DNA from: Bacteroidota bacterium
GTDB lineage: Bacteria; Bacteroidota; Bacteroidia; Chitinophagales; Chitinophagaceae
DNA length: 64,000 bases
Direction of reading: 5' to 3'
NCBI GenBank assembly: GCA_018266775.1
Contig: JAFDZS010000020.1
Coordinates: 1 to 64,000 of the forward strand
Below, in pieces: positions 25,944 through 34,313 of this stretch (the first letter of the stretch is position 1; every line of letters begins with the position of its first letter). The notes beneath the pieces are model-generated. The model made no database searches and had not been told where the DNA came from. It was given only the letters and a program-made list of their open reading frames with translations. The translations under genes were made by a program, and so were the position numbers.

Positions 25944-27029
25944 ATGAGAAAAGCATCAATTATCATAGCGTTTATTTTCGCAGCTATGAGTACCCTTGCA
26001 CAAAACACAAACGATACAACAGGTTATACACCGGTTTCTGATGGTTCACAATATAAAATAAAATTTGCCGCAGGCGGCAAACAACTCACCAAAGGCTGCT
26101 TTATGGAAATGGATGTGGTGGCTACCTGCCGCGATTCTGTTTTGCTCAGTACCATTGATGATGCCATGCCCCAGTTCAGCATGTACGATACAGCCGCTTT
26201 TCCTGTGCCTTTCAAAGAAATTTTTATGACGGTGCATACCGGCGACAGTGTTTTTGTAAGAATACCCACCGACAGCCTGATCACTAAAAGCATGGGCCAG
26301 GTGCCTGCATTTATCAAGCCGCACGACTGGATCTATCAAACCTACGTGATCAAAAACCGTTATGAAACCAAAGTACAGGTAGACAGTGCGCTGAACACAC
26401 ATATGGCGGCTGCAACGGCAAAATCGAAAGAAAAGCAAAAGGAAATGATCAATAAAATACTGGTCAATAATAAAACACAAATTGAAACCGACAGTAAAAC
26501 GATTGACAGTTATCTTGCTTCCAAAAAACTAAAAGCAGTAAAAGCACCATGGGGAACTTATGTGGTGATCAAAAAACAGGGTATTGGAAAAAAAGTAACC
26601 GATGATGCGGTGGCTTCAGTAAACTATACCGGCCATTCTTTCAGTGATGGTAAAGTATTTGATTCCAATACCGATCCTAAATTTGGCCATGTACAACCTT
26701 ATGATGTAGATATGAGCCAGGTGGGCTCTGTGATACTGGGCTGGACAGATGCGATACTTACTTTGAAAGAAGGTACGCAAGCCACTATTTATATTCCATC
26801 CACATTAGGTTATGGTGAAGAAGGAAACCCCGGCGGTGGCATTGCACCAAATTCCATTTTGGTGTTTGATATTGAAATTAAAAAAGTAACCAGCAAGAAT
26901 GCACCGGCGAATGCAGCGACCGCACCCGCAAAAGCACCAGCGAAGGCGCCTGCAAAAACTGCTCCCGCAAAACCTAAAACCACCACTACCGTTAAACCAA
27001 AACCCACTGTAAAAAAAGCAGGACAATAA
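25944..27029 (+). CDS. FKBP-type peptidyl-prolyl isomerase, periplasmic
   Basis: 361-residue paralogue of the product of 23931-25022. A cleavable signal peptide (IIIAFIFAAMSTLAQ) replaces the lipobox. The N-terminal half shows the same pattern as the paralogue (DDAMPQFSMYDTAAFPVPFKE with HTGDSVFVRIPTDS). The FKBP domain covers about 205-315 (ASVNYTGHSFSDGKVFDSNT, then PSTLGYG). The tail is a low-complexity Ala-Pro-Lys repeat (PAKAPAKAPAK), typical of a flexible or cell-wall-interacting tail. Start: ATG at 25944 gives the signal peptide; the frame upstream runs into folP. Its stop overlaps the DUF1599 start by one base. Confidence 0.9.
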   Translation: MRKASIIIAFIFAAMSTLAQNTNDTTGYTPVSDGSQYKIKFAAGGKQLTKGCFMEMDVVATCRDSVLLSTIDDAMPQFSMYDTAAFPVPFKEIFMTVHTGDSVFVRIPTDSLITKSMGQVPAFIKPHDWIYQTYVIKNRYETKVQVDSALNTHMAAATAKSKEKQKEMINKILVNNKTQIETDSKTIDSYLASKKLKAVKAPWGTYVVIKKQGIGKKVTDDAVASVNYTGHSFSDGKVFDSNTDPKFGHVQPYDVDMSQVGSVILGWTDAILTLKEGTQATIYIPSTLGYGEEGNPGGGIAPNSILVFDIEIKKVTSKNAPANAATAPAKAPAKAPAKTAPAKPKTTTTVKPKPTVKKAGQ

Positions 27030-27580
27030 TGAGCAATACCAACCAGCAATATGATACTGCAGTGGCTTCCTGCAGGGACATCTTCCTGAAGAAAACTAAA
27101 GACTACGGAACTTCATGGAGGGTGTACCGCATTATTTCTGTTGCAGACCAGATTTATATTAAAGCCAAACGCATCCGCACCATACAGGAAAAAGGACAAC
27201 AGAAAATTGGTGATGATATTGTAAGCGAATTTAAAGGCATACTGAACTATGGTATTATTGGATTGATACAACTGGAGATTGATAACGATGAGGTGGAGGA
27301 GCTGCCTTATGATACGGTTGCCCAATTATACAACGACAAAGTGGCCATTGCCAAAAAACTGATGCAGGATAAGAACCATGATTATGGTGAAGCGTGGCGG
27401 GAGATGAGCCAGGAAAGTTTTGTTGACCTGATACTTGCAAAGATTTTACGCATAAAACAAATCATTGCCAATAAAGGACAGACATTGATCAGTGAAGGTA
27501 TTGATGCGAATTTTTATGATATCATTAATTATGCCGTTTTTGGTTTAATATTGATTGAGGAAAAAGTGCACAGGCGTTGA
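27029..27580 (+). CDS. DUF1599 protein with two repeats
   Basis: 183 residues made of two copies of the same unit: KKTKDYGTSWRVYR in the first half and DKNHDYGEAWREMSQ in the second, each followed by ILRIKQI or KRIRTIQ and a NYGIIGLI or NYAVFGLI helix. This is the DUF1599 pattern, which I believe is catalogued as a nucleotide-modification-associated domain; the reaction is unknown. It overlaps the FKBP gene by one base and is followed after about 150 bases by a DoxX gene. That order, DUF1599 then BT_3928-type DoxX, is common in Bacteroidota. Confidence 0.9.
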   Translation: MSNTNQQYDTAVASCRDIFLKKTKDYGTSWRVYRIISVADQIYIKAKRIRTIQEKGQQKIGDDIVSEFKGILNYGIIGLIQLEIDNDEVEELPYDTVAQLYNDKVAIAKKLMQDKNHDYGEAWREMSQESFVDLILAKILRIKQIIANKGQTLISEGIDANFYDIINYAVFGLILIEEKVHRR

Positions 27581-27734
27581 AGGTTCAAAGTTGATGGTTG
27601 ATGGTTGATAGTTGATTTTGTCCGCAGGACTCTGTGAGTTAGTTGATAGATGACAGTTGGACATTGAAAATGGTACATTGATTATTGAGAATTAATTTAG
27701 GCGCTCTCAGCCCTTAGCTCCAAAATAAACACAC

Positions 27735-28838
27735 ATGAAATTACTTGTAAACATTGCCCGCATATTAGTAGGTTCATTATTTATTTTTTCCGGTTTGGTA
27801 AAAGCCATTGACCCATTGGGGCTGGCGTATAAGATGCAGGAGTTTTTTGAAGTATGGTCAGACAGTGGTTACCTGCCCGGTGTAATGAACTGGCTGCACC
27901 ATTACGCAACAGGCTTCTCCATTTTTATGATCACGCTGGAAGTGGTGCTGGGCGTGGCTTTACTGGTTGGATGGCAAAGAAGGTTAACCACCTGGTTATT
28001 GTTCCTGCTTACATTGTTCTTTACTTTCTTAACCAGTTATGTATTGTTTAGCGGAAAGATCAGGGCCTGCGGTTGCTTTGGTGATTGTATTCCTTTAACG
28101 CCCATACAAACCTTTACCAAAGATGTTATACTAACAGTACTCATCATCATCTTGCTTATTGGGCAAAAACATATCAAACCGTGGTTTTCAGGCTGGTTCA
28201 GCAATTTGAAAGTGGCCGCAGCAACCATTGTTGTGTTATGGTTACAGTTTTATGTATTGAAACATTTGCCCGTAAAAGATTGTTTACCCTATAAAGTGGG
28301 CAATAACATTTTAGAACTGCGCCAAATGCCCAAAGATGCGGTGCAGGATAAATACAGTTACAGTTTTATTTATGAAAAAGACGGGCAGCAAAAAAGTTTT
28401 GACGTGAGTGCATTGCCAGACAGCAGCTGGAAATTTATTGAACGCAAACAGGTACTGATTGAGAAAGGACACAACAATGTACCGCTGATCAATGATTTTT
28501 CTTTCACTACAACAAGCGGTACCGATACTACAGAAAGTATTTTAGGGCAGCAGGGACAATACTACCTGTTATTTGTAAAAGACGTACCGGGTGATAAAGA
28601 ACTGAAAGCCACGCAGGCATTTTTGGATAAAAGGGATAAACAAAAACCTTTGTACATTATTACTTCGCAACCCAAAGAAATCAATACCATATTTAATCAC
28701 AACCCTGCAACTGTGTTGCCTGTTTTTTCCTGCGATGGTACAGCAATTAAAACAGCAGCAAGAACCAATCCTGCTTTGTTCCTGATGAATGGTGCGGTGA
28801 TAGCAGGCAAATGGAGCTGGGCAGATCTGCCGGAATAA
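27735..28838 (+). CDS. BT_3928-type DoxX/MauE membrane protein with thioredoxin-like tail
   Basis: 367 residues. The N-terminal half has four transmembrane segments of the DoxX/MauE type (ARILVGSLFIFSGLVKAIDP at the start) and a Cys cluster RACGCFGDC near residue 115, which suggests thiol-disulphide chemistry. The C-terminal half, from about residue 190, is outside the membrane and reads as a thioredoxin-like fold (YYLLFVKDVPGDKEL, PLYIITSQ, LFLMNGAVIAGKW). Family members are usually placed near DUF1599, as here. The substrate is unknown. Confidence 0.85.
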   Translation: MKLLVNIARILVGSLFIFSGLVKAIDPLGLAYKMQEFFEVWSDSGYLPGVMNWLHHYATGFSIFMITLEVVLGVALLVGWQRRLTTWLLFLLTLFFTFLTSYVLFSGKIRACGCFGDCIPLTPIQTFTKDVILTVLIIILLIGQKHIKPWFSGWFSNLKVAAATIVVLWLQFYVLKHLPVKDCLPYKVGNNILELRQMPKDAVQDKYSYSFIYEKDGQQKSFDVSALPDSSWKFIERKQVLIEKGHNNVPLINDFSFTTTSGTDTTESILGQQGQYYLLFVKDVPGDKELKATQAFLDKRDKQKPLYIITSQPKEINTIFNHNPATVLPVFSCDGTAIKTAARTNPALFLMNGAVIAGKWSWADLPE

Positions 28839-28839
28839 T

Positions 28840-29003
28840 GTTGAAAGTTGAAGGTTAAAGGTTGAATGTTCAAGGTTGAATGTTTGCCTTCAAGTTTTCA
28901 GAACCAACAGTGACCTGGAGGAAATTTTCCCACAAGGCTCTGCGGGCAATATTCAATGCTCAACCATCAACATTCAACCATCAACATTCAACTATCAACC
29001 AAC
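28840..29003. repeat. Inverted microrepeat block before the ABC permease gene
   Basis: The left part is built from GTTGAAAGTTGAAGG and GTTGAATGTTCAAGGTTG phrases. The right part (from about 28960) is built from CAACCATCAACATTCAAC phrases, the reverse complement of the same words, so a long imperfect stem can form. Similar words occur at 27580-27620. The block also extends the downstream reading frame artificially. Confidence 0.65.
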
Positions 29004-29005
29004 AA

Positions 29006-30055
29006 GTGAAGTACATTCTAAAAAAACTCTTCTACTCCATATTGGTGCTGCTGGGTGTGGTGGTGCTGGTGTTTATTATGTTCCAGGGTTTTGGTGATCC
29101 TGCAAAAATGATTGTGGGGCAAACAGGCGATAAGAAAACATTAGATAATATCCGTAAAGACCTGTACCTCGATCAACCCAAATGGAAACAATTGCTGTTA
29201 TACCTCAACGATGTTTCTCCCATTGGCATTCATGATACAGCAGAAATAAAGAAGAAAGAACTGAAAGGACTGTTCATTGGCGGCAGCACAAAGCTGGGCT
29301 TTAAACTGCCTTACCTGCGGCAGAGTTATCAAACCAAAAAATCTGTAGGGCAATTATTGATGGAAGCCTTGCCCGGTACCATTATACTGGCACTTGCCGC
29401 CATGTTGCTGGCAACTGTTATGGGTGTGTTGTTAGGCGTACTGGCTGCTGTAAAACGGGGCACCTGGATGGACAGCACGGCAGTATTCACCAGCATCGGC
29501 GGCATATCTGCACCATCATTTTTTATGGCCATCATCATTGCGTATGCTTTTGGTGTGGTGCTGCATCCATTTACCGGTTTAAACTTAACCGGCAGCTGGT
29601 TTGAGATAGATGAAGTAACCGGCGAAAAATATCTTACACTAAAAAACTTAATCCTTCCTGCCTTTACGTTGGGCATTCGCCCGCTCGCTATTATTACACA
29701 ATTAACACGAAGTGCTATGCTGGATGTGTTAAACCAGGACTACATCCGCACTGCTTATGCAAAAGGTTTAAAGCAAAGCACCATCATCTTCCGCCATGCG
29801 TTGCGCAATGCGCTGAACCCTGTTATCACCGCCATTACCGGGTGGTTTGCTGAACTGCTTGCCGGCGCCTTCTTCGTGGAATATATTTTTGGATGGAAAG
29901 GCATTGGCAAGATCACCGTTGATGCATTGGAGAAATTAGATTATCCTGTTGTCATGGGTGCTGTACTGCTGAGCGCTTTCATCTTTATTGCCATTAACTT
30001 CCTGGCGGATATGTTGTACGGACTGGTGGACCCGAGGGTGAAGGTTGGGGGGTAG
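29006..30055 (+). CDS. ABC transporter permease, DppB/OppB type
   Basis: Inner-membrane subunit of a peptide- or nickel-type ABC importer, 349 residues. Seen: an N-terminal helix (LFYSILVLLGVVVLVFIMFQ), a binding-protein-dependent transport domain from about residue 115 with the EAA loop RTAYAKGLKQSTIIFRHALR and the LNPVITAITGWFAELLAGAF segment. A 70-residue insert with Asp/Lys-rich sequence follows the first helix. Start: the GTG at 29006 is chosen because the upstream frame only translates microrepeat DNA. It is a lone permease with no ATPase, second permease or binding protein in the window. Confidence 0.85.
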   Translation: MKYILKKLFYSILVLLGVVVLVFIMFQGFGDPAKMIVGQTGDKKTLDNIRKDLYLDQPKWKQLLLYLNDVSPIGIHDTAEIKKKELKGLFIGGSTKLGFKLPYLRQSYQTKKSVGQLLMEALPGTIILALAAMLLATVMGVLLGVLAAVKRGTWMDSTAVFTSIGGISAPSFFMAIIIAYAFGVVLHPFTGLNLTGSWFEIDEVTGEKYLTLKNLILPAFTLGIRPLAIITQLTRSAMLDVLNQDYIRTAYAKGLKQSTIIFRHALRNALNPVITAITGWFAELLAGAFFVEYIFGWKGIGKITVDALEKLDYPVVMGAVLLSAFIFIAINFLADMLYGLVDPRVKVGG

Positions 30056-30111
30056 GTTTAGTGGTTAATTGGTTTATTCGTGTAATTGGTTTTGTAATTC
30101 GTGAGCGTGGA

Positions 30112-30155
30112 TAAGTATATAAAGTATATAGGTATATAAAGTAAGTAAGGAAGTG
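30112..30155. repeat. Interspersed intergenic repeat, copy B
   Basis: Short copy of the repeat at 15118-15215: AAGTATATAGGTATATAAAG followed by GTAAGTAAGGAAGTG. It lies 77 bases before the start of copy C, in the same orientation. Confidence 0.7.
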
Positions 30156-30231
30156 CCCCTGCGTTCTCTGCAGCTCTGCGTGCCATCCTTTTCCCTTCCT
30201 CCGTGCAGTTGTGCCTTTGTGAGAGGAGTTA

Positions 30232-30325
30232 AGTATAAAAGTAAATAAAGTATATAGGTATATAAAGTGAGTAAGGAAGTGTTTGATAATTTTGTTAGTG
30301 CATTTTATCTGCGCATCTGCGGCCT
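30232..30325. repeat. Interspersed intergenic repeat, copy C
   Basis: Near-identical to copy A at 15118-15215 over about 50 bases, then again at TTAGTGCA and GCATCTGCGGC. Same orientation as copies A and B. Confidence 0.75.
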
Positions 30326-30504
30326 TTAATCAAAATCCGTATTATTCCGCAATAATCAGCGTCATCCGTGGCTCCATCTTCATCATGTTGTTACTGCATT
30401 TCGTCTGCGGTTTAATTAAAATCTGTAGTTATCGGCATCAATCAGCGTCATCCGTGTTTCTATCCATCTGCGCATCTGCGGCTCAATCTATCCCTTATGT
30501 AAAA

Positions 30505-30538
30505 CTGCGGGGCTGCCATGTTAACAGCAGCCCCGCAG
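30505..30538. other. Strong GC-rich hairpin upstream of guaC
   Basis: Perfect 12-base stem CTGCGGGGCTGC / GCAGCCCCGCAG with a 10-base loop. There is no T-run on either side, so it is not a standard terminator. It lies 291 bases before the guaC start. Confidence 0.6.
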
Positions 30539-30828
30539 CAGTAAAGACGTAACAGGAGTAAGAACAGCTTTACCGGAATTTAATGGATTGTAGTTTTGTC
30601 ATAGGTATTAAAATCATAAGCGGATGTATTGTTAATAAGCAGCAAATACATTGCCACAATAAAATTTTGCAACTCCTTTTTTTTGCAATTTTCCCCAAAA
30701 CGTAGTTATACGAAGTAGTTACTGCACCATTTTCCCGTTTATCCCCAGTTGAATTACGACGGAAGGTGAAAAAATCCTTTCCCGTTACGCTTCAGAATGC
30801 TGTAATTTCAATACAAAAACTATACAGC

Positions 30829-31872
30829 ATGCGTATTGAAAACGACATTAAACTGGGGTTTAAAGATGTAATGATCCGCCCGAAACGCTCCACACTAAAA
30901 TCAAGGGCAGAAGTTTCACTATCAAGAAAGTTTCATTTTCGCCATACTACCACAGGGTGGGAGGGTGTGCCAATCATAGCAGCCAATATGGATACCGTGG
31001 GTACTTTTGAAATGGCCGCCGTGCTGGCGCAGCACCAGTTGATTACCGCCGTACACAAACATTATACGGTAAGTGAGTGGAAGCAATTTATGCAGCACGG
31101 CGATAAAGATATTGCCCAGTACATTGCCGTTAGTACCGGCACCTCTGCTGCTGATGCGGATAAGCTGCAGCAGATCATCACTGCCTGCCCTTCTTTACAA
31201 TTTATTTGCATTGATGTGGCCAATGGCTACTCCGAACAATTTGTACAGTTTGTACAACGTACCCGGGAACAATTCCCCAATAAAATTATCATTGCAGGTA
31301 ATGTGGTTACGGGTGAGATGGTGGAAGAACTGCTGCTATCCGGTGCTGACATTATTAAAGTGGGTATTGGCCCCGGTTCAGTATGCACCACCAGGGTTAA
31401 AACCGGTGTGGGCTACCCGCAGTTATCGGCCATTATTGAATGTGCCGATGCGGCGCATGGCCTGGGCGGGCAAATCATTTCTGATGGCGGCTGCAAAGTG
31501 CCGGGAGATATTGCCAAAGCCTTTGGTGGCGGCGCCGATTTTGTTATGCTGGGCGGTATGCTGGCCGGCCACGCCGAAAGCGGGGGCGAACTGGTGGAAG
31601 AGAACGGCAAACCCTACAAACTGTTTTATGGGATGAGCTCGGCCACGGCCATGAACAAATATGCCGGTGGTGTGGCGGAATACCGTGCCTCCGAAGGGAA
31701 GACCATCCGCATGCCCTACCGGGGAGCCGTAAGCGAAACTATATTGGACATTTTAGGTGGGCTGCGCTCTGCCTGTACGTATGTGGGCGCCTCGTATTTG
31801 AAAGAACTTACCAAACGTACTACGTTCATCCGCGTGCAGGAACAGCATAATGAGTGGTTTGAGGAGGAATGA
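30829..31872 (+). CDS. guaC: GMP reductase
   Basis: Reduces GMP to IMP with NADPH in purine salvage. 347 residues, the same length as the Escherichia coli enzyme. Strong motifs: IKLGFKDVMIRPKRSTLKSR at the start, IIAANMDTVGTFEMA, and the catalytic Cys in GIGPGSVCTTRVKTGVGYPQ near residue 186. A phosphate loop (SDGGCKVPGDIAKA) and MPYRGAV follow. No CBS domain is present, which separates it from IMP dehydrogenase. Start: ATG at 30829, matching known GuaC proteins, and not the in-frame codon 63 bases upstream. Confidence 0.96.
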   Translation: MRIENDIKLGFKDVMIRPKRSTLKSRAEVSLSRKFHFRHTTTGWEGVPIIAANMDTVGTFEMAAVLAQHQLITAVHKHYTVSEWKQFMQHGDKDIAQYIAVSTGTSAADADKLQQIITACPSLQFICIDVANGYSEQFVQFVQRTREQFPNKIIIAGNVVTGEMVEELLLSGADIIKVGIGPGSVCTTRVKTGVGYPQLSAIIECADAAHGLGGQIISDGGCKVPGDIAKAFGGGADFVMLGGMLAGHAESGGELVEENGKPYKLFYGMSSATAMNKYAGGVAEYRASEGKTIRMPYRGAVSETILDILGGLRSACTYVGASYLKELTKRTTFIRVQEQHNEWFEEE

Positions 31873-32298
31873 GTGGGGATTTCGGATGCAGGATTTCGGA
31901 TGTAGGATTTGGGAATTAGGGATTAGAAATGGGGTGCTGTGGCAATATCCGGCTTTTGCGCTGCACTCTCTGCTGCTCTGCGTGCCACCATAAATGCTTT
32001 TATTTAAAAACAGGTAGAAATACGGTTGTGGTTTTGGGGGGATTGCGTTAGGTTTGGAGGATAAGTTTTATTTACGTATGCGAGTTGCAGTGATGTGACT
32101 GAGAAGGGCGAAGCCCCAAGGTGTGATGATGAATGCATGCAATAGTATAAAAAAAAGAAATTTCATTGATGCTATAAACAATACAAAAAGTATATTACTA
32201 GTTTGTTGATTATGAATAGTATTCTGTAGTTTCATAGTACGTTTAATAACATCAATACTAGAGTTGTATGTAATTTTAAAAGACACTGTAATAAACAA
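31873..32298. other. Left edge of the accessory region
   Basis: 426 bases without a credible gene. 31875-31920 holds a GGATTTCGGATGCAGG-type tandem phrase. CTCTCTGCTGCTCTGCG at 31966-31982 matches 30165-30180. AAAACAGGTAGAAATACGG at 32007-32025 matches 15358-15376. From about 32060 on the base composition becomes more AT-rich to the eye, as in the genes that follow. Confidence 0.5.
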
Positions 32299-33075
32299 AT
32301 GACTGAAAATAGACCAGTTCCTTTCAAGCTTTTATTCGCAATCTTTAAAACAAAATATCCCTTTTCAGGTATTGGGCTTGTTTTTATCACCCTATCAATA
32401 TTTATTTTCATTCCTGTCATAGCTTTCTTCAATTCGATAAAAGATGCTTACGAAAAATACGATTATGAGAAAATTGTCAGACAAGGCAAAGACTTAAAAG
32501 CAATAGTAACTTCGGTTCAAACTCAAAATAATGTGACAGTTAACAATGTTTATCACCCTCAAATTATTGACTACGCTTTTAGCGACAATGAGCAGACAAA
32601 GAATGACAAATTCAAAACTCTCACTAATGCGGAAAAACTTGTTCTTCAAATTGGAGACACTATAAACATCAAGACTTACAATGGCGAATCTGTTATTGAA
32701 AATCTAGAGCCTTTTTCGTTTCCAATTAACCGATTTTATATTTTGCCCTTAATCTTTTTGCTAATTGGTATCCCTTTTTTCTTAATTGGACTATTCCCTG
32801 TTTTAAAACATTACAGACTCTATAAAAATGGAATAAGAAAGGAAGCAACAATAATTTCATTGACAACGACTGGCATATTACCTGTTGTTTCTATGACCCA
32901 AAATGTTTTGGTGAACTATTTTTATGTTGGACAATATGGCAACAAAATTTTAGACAAATCAATATCGTCAGGGCTTTATTTAATGACAGAGAAAAAAGTT
33001 CAGGACAAAATAGACATATTTGTTTCATCAAAAGACGAGAGCATTTCCTGTATTGTGCCAAAAGCTTTGTTGTAA
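32299..33075 (+). CDS. DUF3592-like membrane protein
   Basis: 258 residues, two transmembrane helices: about 24-46 (GLVFITLSIFIFIPVIAFF) and 150-170 (LPLIFLLIGIPFFLIGLFPV). Between and after them are two similar beta-rich soluble parts (KAIVTSVQTQNNVTVNNVYH with VLQIGDTINIKTYNG; then KEATIISLTTTG with NYFYVGQYGNK). This layout is that of DUF3592 proteins, whose function is unknown; the family is common in toxin-immunity and accessory settings. It is the first gene of the accessory region and AT-rich. Confidence 0.65.
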   Translation: MTENRPVPFKLLFAIFKTKYPFSGIGLVFITLSIFIFIPVIAFFNSIKDAYEKYDYEKIVRQGKDLKAIVTSVQTQNNVTVNNVYHPQIIDYAFSDNEQTKNDKFKTLTNAEKLVLQIGDTINIKTYNGESVIENLEPFSFPINRFYILPLIFLLIGIPFFLIGLFPVLKHYRLYKNGIRKEATIISLTTTGILPVVSMTQNVLVNYFYVGQYGNKILDKSISSGLYLMTEKKVQDKIDIFVSSKDESISCIVPKALL

Positions 33076-33089
33076 CAGAGAAAAACTAC

Positions 33090-33190
33090 GTACAACATTG
33101 GGTTTGCTGCAAGGCTGGCTGGACGTTGAAGCAATGGACATTTTATCGCTGTTGTGCTTCATCTGGGCTGGACCAACATCGCTCGGCTTT
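33090..33190. repeat. Family-B boundary repeat, left arm
   Basis: CGTACAACATTGGGTTTGCT followed by GCAAGGCTGGCTGGACG. The same phrase, with changes, starts the palindrome at 37818. It begins about 15 bases after the stop of the DUF3592-like gene. The matching right arm (AACGTTGTGC type) is not clear here; family-A DNA follows instead. Confidence 0.55.
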
Positions 33191-33237
33191 TGTTTGTTAA
33201 CTTGTACTTTTACATCTTTAATCAGCAGCGGTTCTTT

Positions 33238-33534
33238 GCCCTTGTTGGTATCTCGCTAACCAATCCCGAAGCCCACTGTTGCCGTTGTTGCGTATCGAAG
33301 GGCATGGTTAGCAGCCTGGCGTACCAACAACTAAAGCCATGTTTGCAGTTGTAATTACATCAATAATAAGTAAACAACATTTTCTTTGTTATAATTGCTG
33401 TCAATTGAATAAACTATGTAATTTGGTAAGGCACCAGGTATAAGTGTTGTTGGTACAACAACGCACTTAGCCCAACCCTTCGATACGCAACAACGGCGTT
33501 TGCGGGGAAGAGTGGGGGCTGACAAAAGCAAAAG
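33238..33534. repeat. Family-A palindromic repeat, copy 1 (full)
   Basis: About 300 bases, nearly identical to 34839-35135 and about 94% like 35589-35886 by eye. Its two ends are inverted copies of one core: CCGTTGTTGCGTATCGAAGG near 33280 and its reverse complement near 33477. The middle is AT-rich (ACATCAATAATAAGTAAACA). The end lies three bases before the start codon of the next gene. Confidence 0.85.
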
Positions 33535-33537
33535 ACC

Positions 33538-34161
33538 ATGATCAGACAGTTTACCATACTATTTCTATTTGTTCCTTTTTTAAGTTCAGGACAAACAGAA
33601 ATTTATCCACTTCCGACATCGCCAGACATAATTTGGAATAAATGTATTGAACTATATAAAGAAGGTAAACTCGATAGTGTTCAGGCATCAATTACCTTCT
33701 TTAAAGACTATTACCATAGAATTGACAGTATAAAACAATTTTATATCCATGCTGACACAGTTAAATACAGTGACAGTTCATTTGCAGTTGGACAAATTAT
33801 TCTTGACCCATTTATGGAATTTGAAAGAAGAAAGTTTGGTGAATGGACATTTTACTATCCATCAGGGAAAATCTATTCAAAAGGAAGTTATTCAATTGGT
33901 GCGTTCACAGAATGCCAATTCGCAGGACCGTCATTAATAGGTTATAGTTTTAAAACCGGAATGTGGAAGTATTGGTATGAAAATGGAATTTTGATGGCTG
34001 AAGGAATTTATCAACCGATACAAGTTGAGGAAAAGACTAACTGTGGGTCAGACACGATAAATGTTTCAAACGTGACACCAAGTTGGAAGCTGTTTGACAA
34101 TTCGGGAATGAAGGTGAACAACGGTGAAACAATTATCTCAAGAATAAATAATAGCCGCTAA
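33538..34161 (+). CDS. YwqK/MORN-repeat antitoxin-like secreted protein
   Basis: 207 residues with a signal-like N-terminus (FTILFLFVPFLSSGQ). MORN-type repeats are visible as GEWTFYYPSGKIYSKGSY (about 103-120) and GMWKYWYENGILMAEGIY (about 141-158), a pattern shared with proteins of the YwqK antitoxin family. No toxin gene is adjacent. The stop codon TAA (34159-34161) lies inside the outer arm of the palindrome at 34155-34257, as in integron cassettes. A role as orphan immunity protein is an inference; such repeats also occur in general envelope proteins. Confidence 0.7.
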   Translation: MIRQFTILFLFVPFLSSGQTEIYPLPTSPDIIWNKCIELYKEGKLDSVQASITFFKDYYHRIDSIKQFYIHADTVKYSDSSFAVGQIILDPFMEFERRKFGEWTFYYPSGKIYSKGSYSIGAFTECQFAGPSLIGYSFKTGMWKYWYENGILMAEGIYQPIQVEEKTNCGSDTINVSNVTPSWKLFDNSGMKVNNGETIISRINNSR

Positions 34162-34257
34162 CAGTGTATTTTATGCAAGTTGGGCATTACCAGCAAACAT
34201 CAGACAGCTGCAAAGCCAAGCTGCTCCCAACCTGCATAAAGCCTTGCCTGTTAGCGG
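34155..34257. repeat. Two-arm palindrome resembling an attC site
   Basis: The outer arms CCGCTAACAG (34155-34164) and CTGTTAGCGG (34248-34257) are perfect complements. The inner arms TTATGCAAGTTGGG (34171-34184) and CCCAACCTGCATAA (34226-34239) pair with one mismatch. A 41-base centre separates them. Two nested arm pairs in a roughly 100-base site is the geometry of an integron attC, but the canonical RYYYAAC and GTTRRRY boxes are not met. Confidence 0.75.
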
Positions 34258-34313
34258 TTATGCCAAACCAACCTGATGCTAATAGACACAAAAAGAATTT
34301 ATTTTCTTCGACA

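Larger units (their letters stand above)
30056..30828. other. Repeat-rich intergenic region before guaC
   Basis: 773 bases without a credible gene. It holds an AATTCGTG-type phrase at about 30075-30105, interspersed repeat copies B (30112-30155) and C (30232-30325), a CTCTGC-type phrase at 30165-30185, two AATCAGCGTCATCCGTG phrases (from 30353 and 30440) and a very strong GC-rich hairpin at 30505-30538. The last 250 bases before guaC are AT-rich and show no exact promoter box. Confidence 0.6.

Noticed and set aside
34155..34257. Canonical integron attC site
   Set aside because: The geometry fits, but the RYYYAAC and GTTRRRY boxes are not present and no integrase is in the window, so it is reported only as attC-like.
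34164..34313. N-terminal extension of the Imm35-like protein
   Set aside because: These codons only translate the palindrome; the family pattern begins at 34314.
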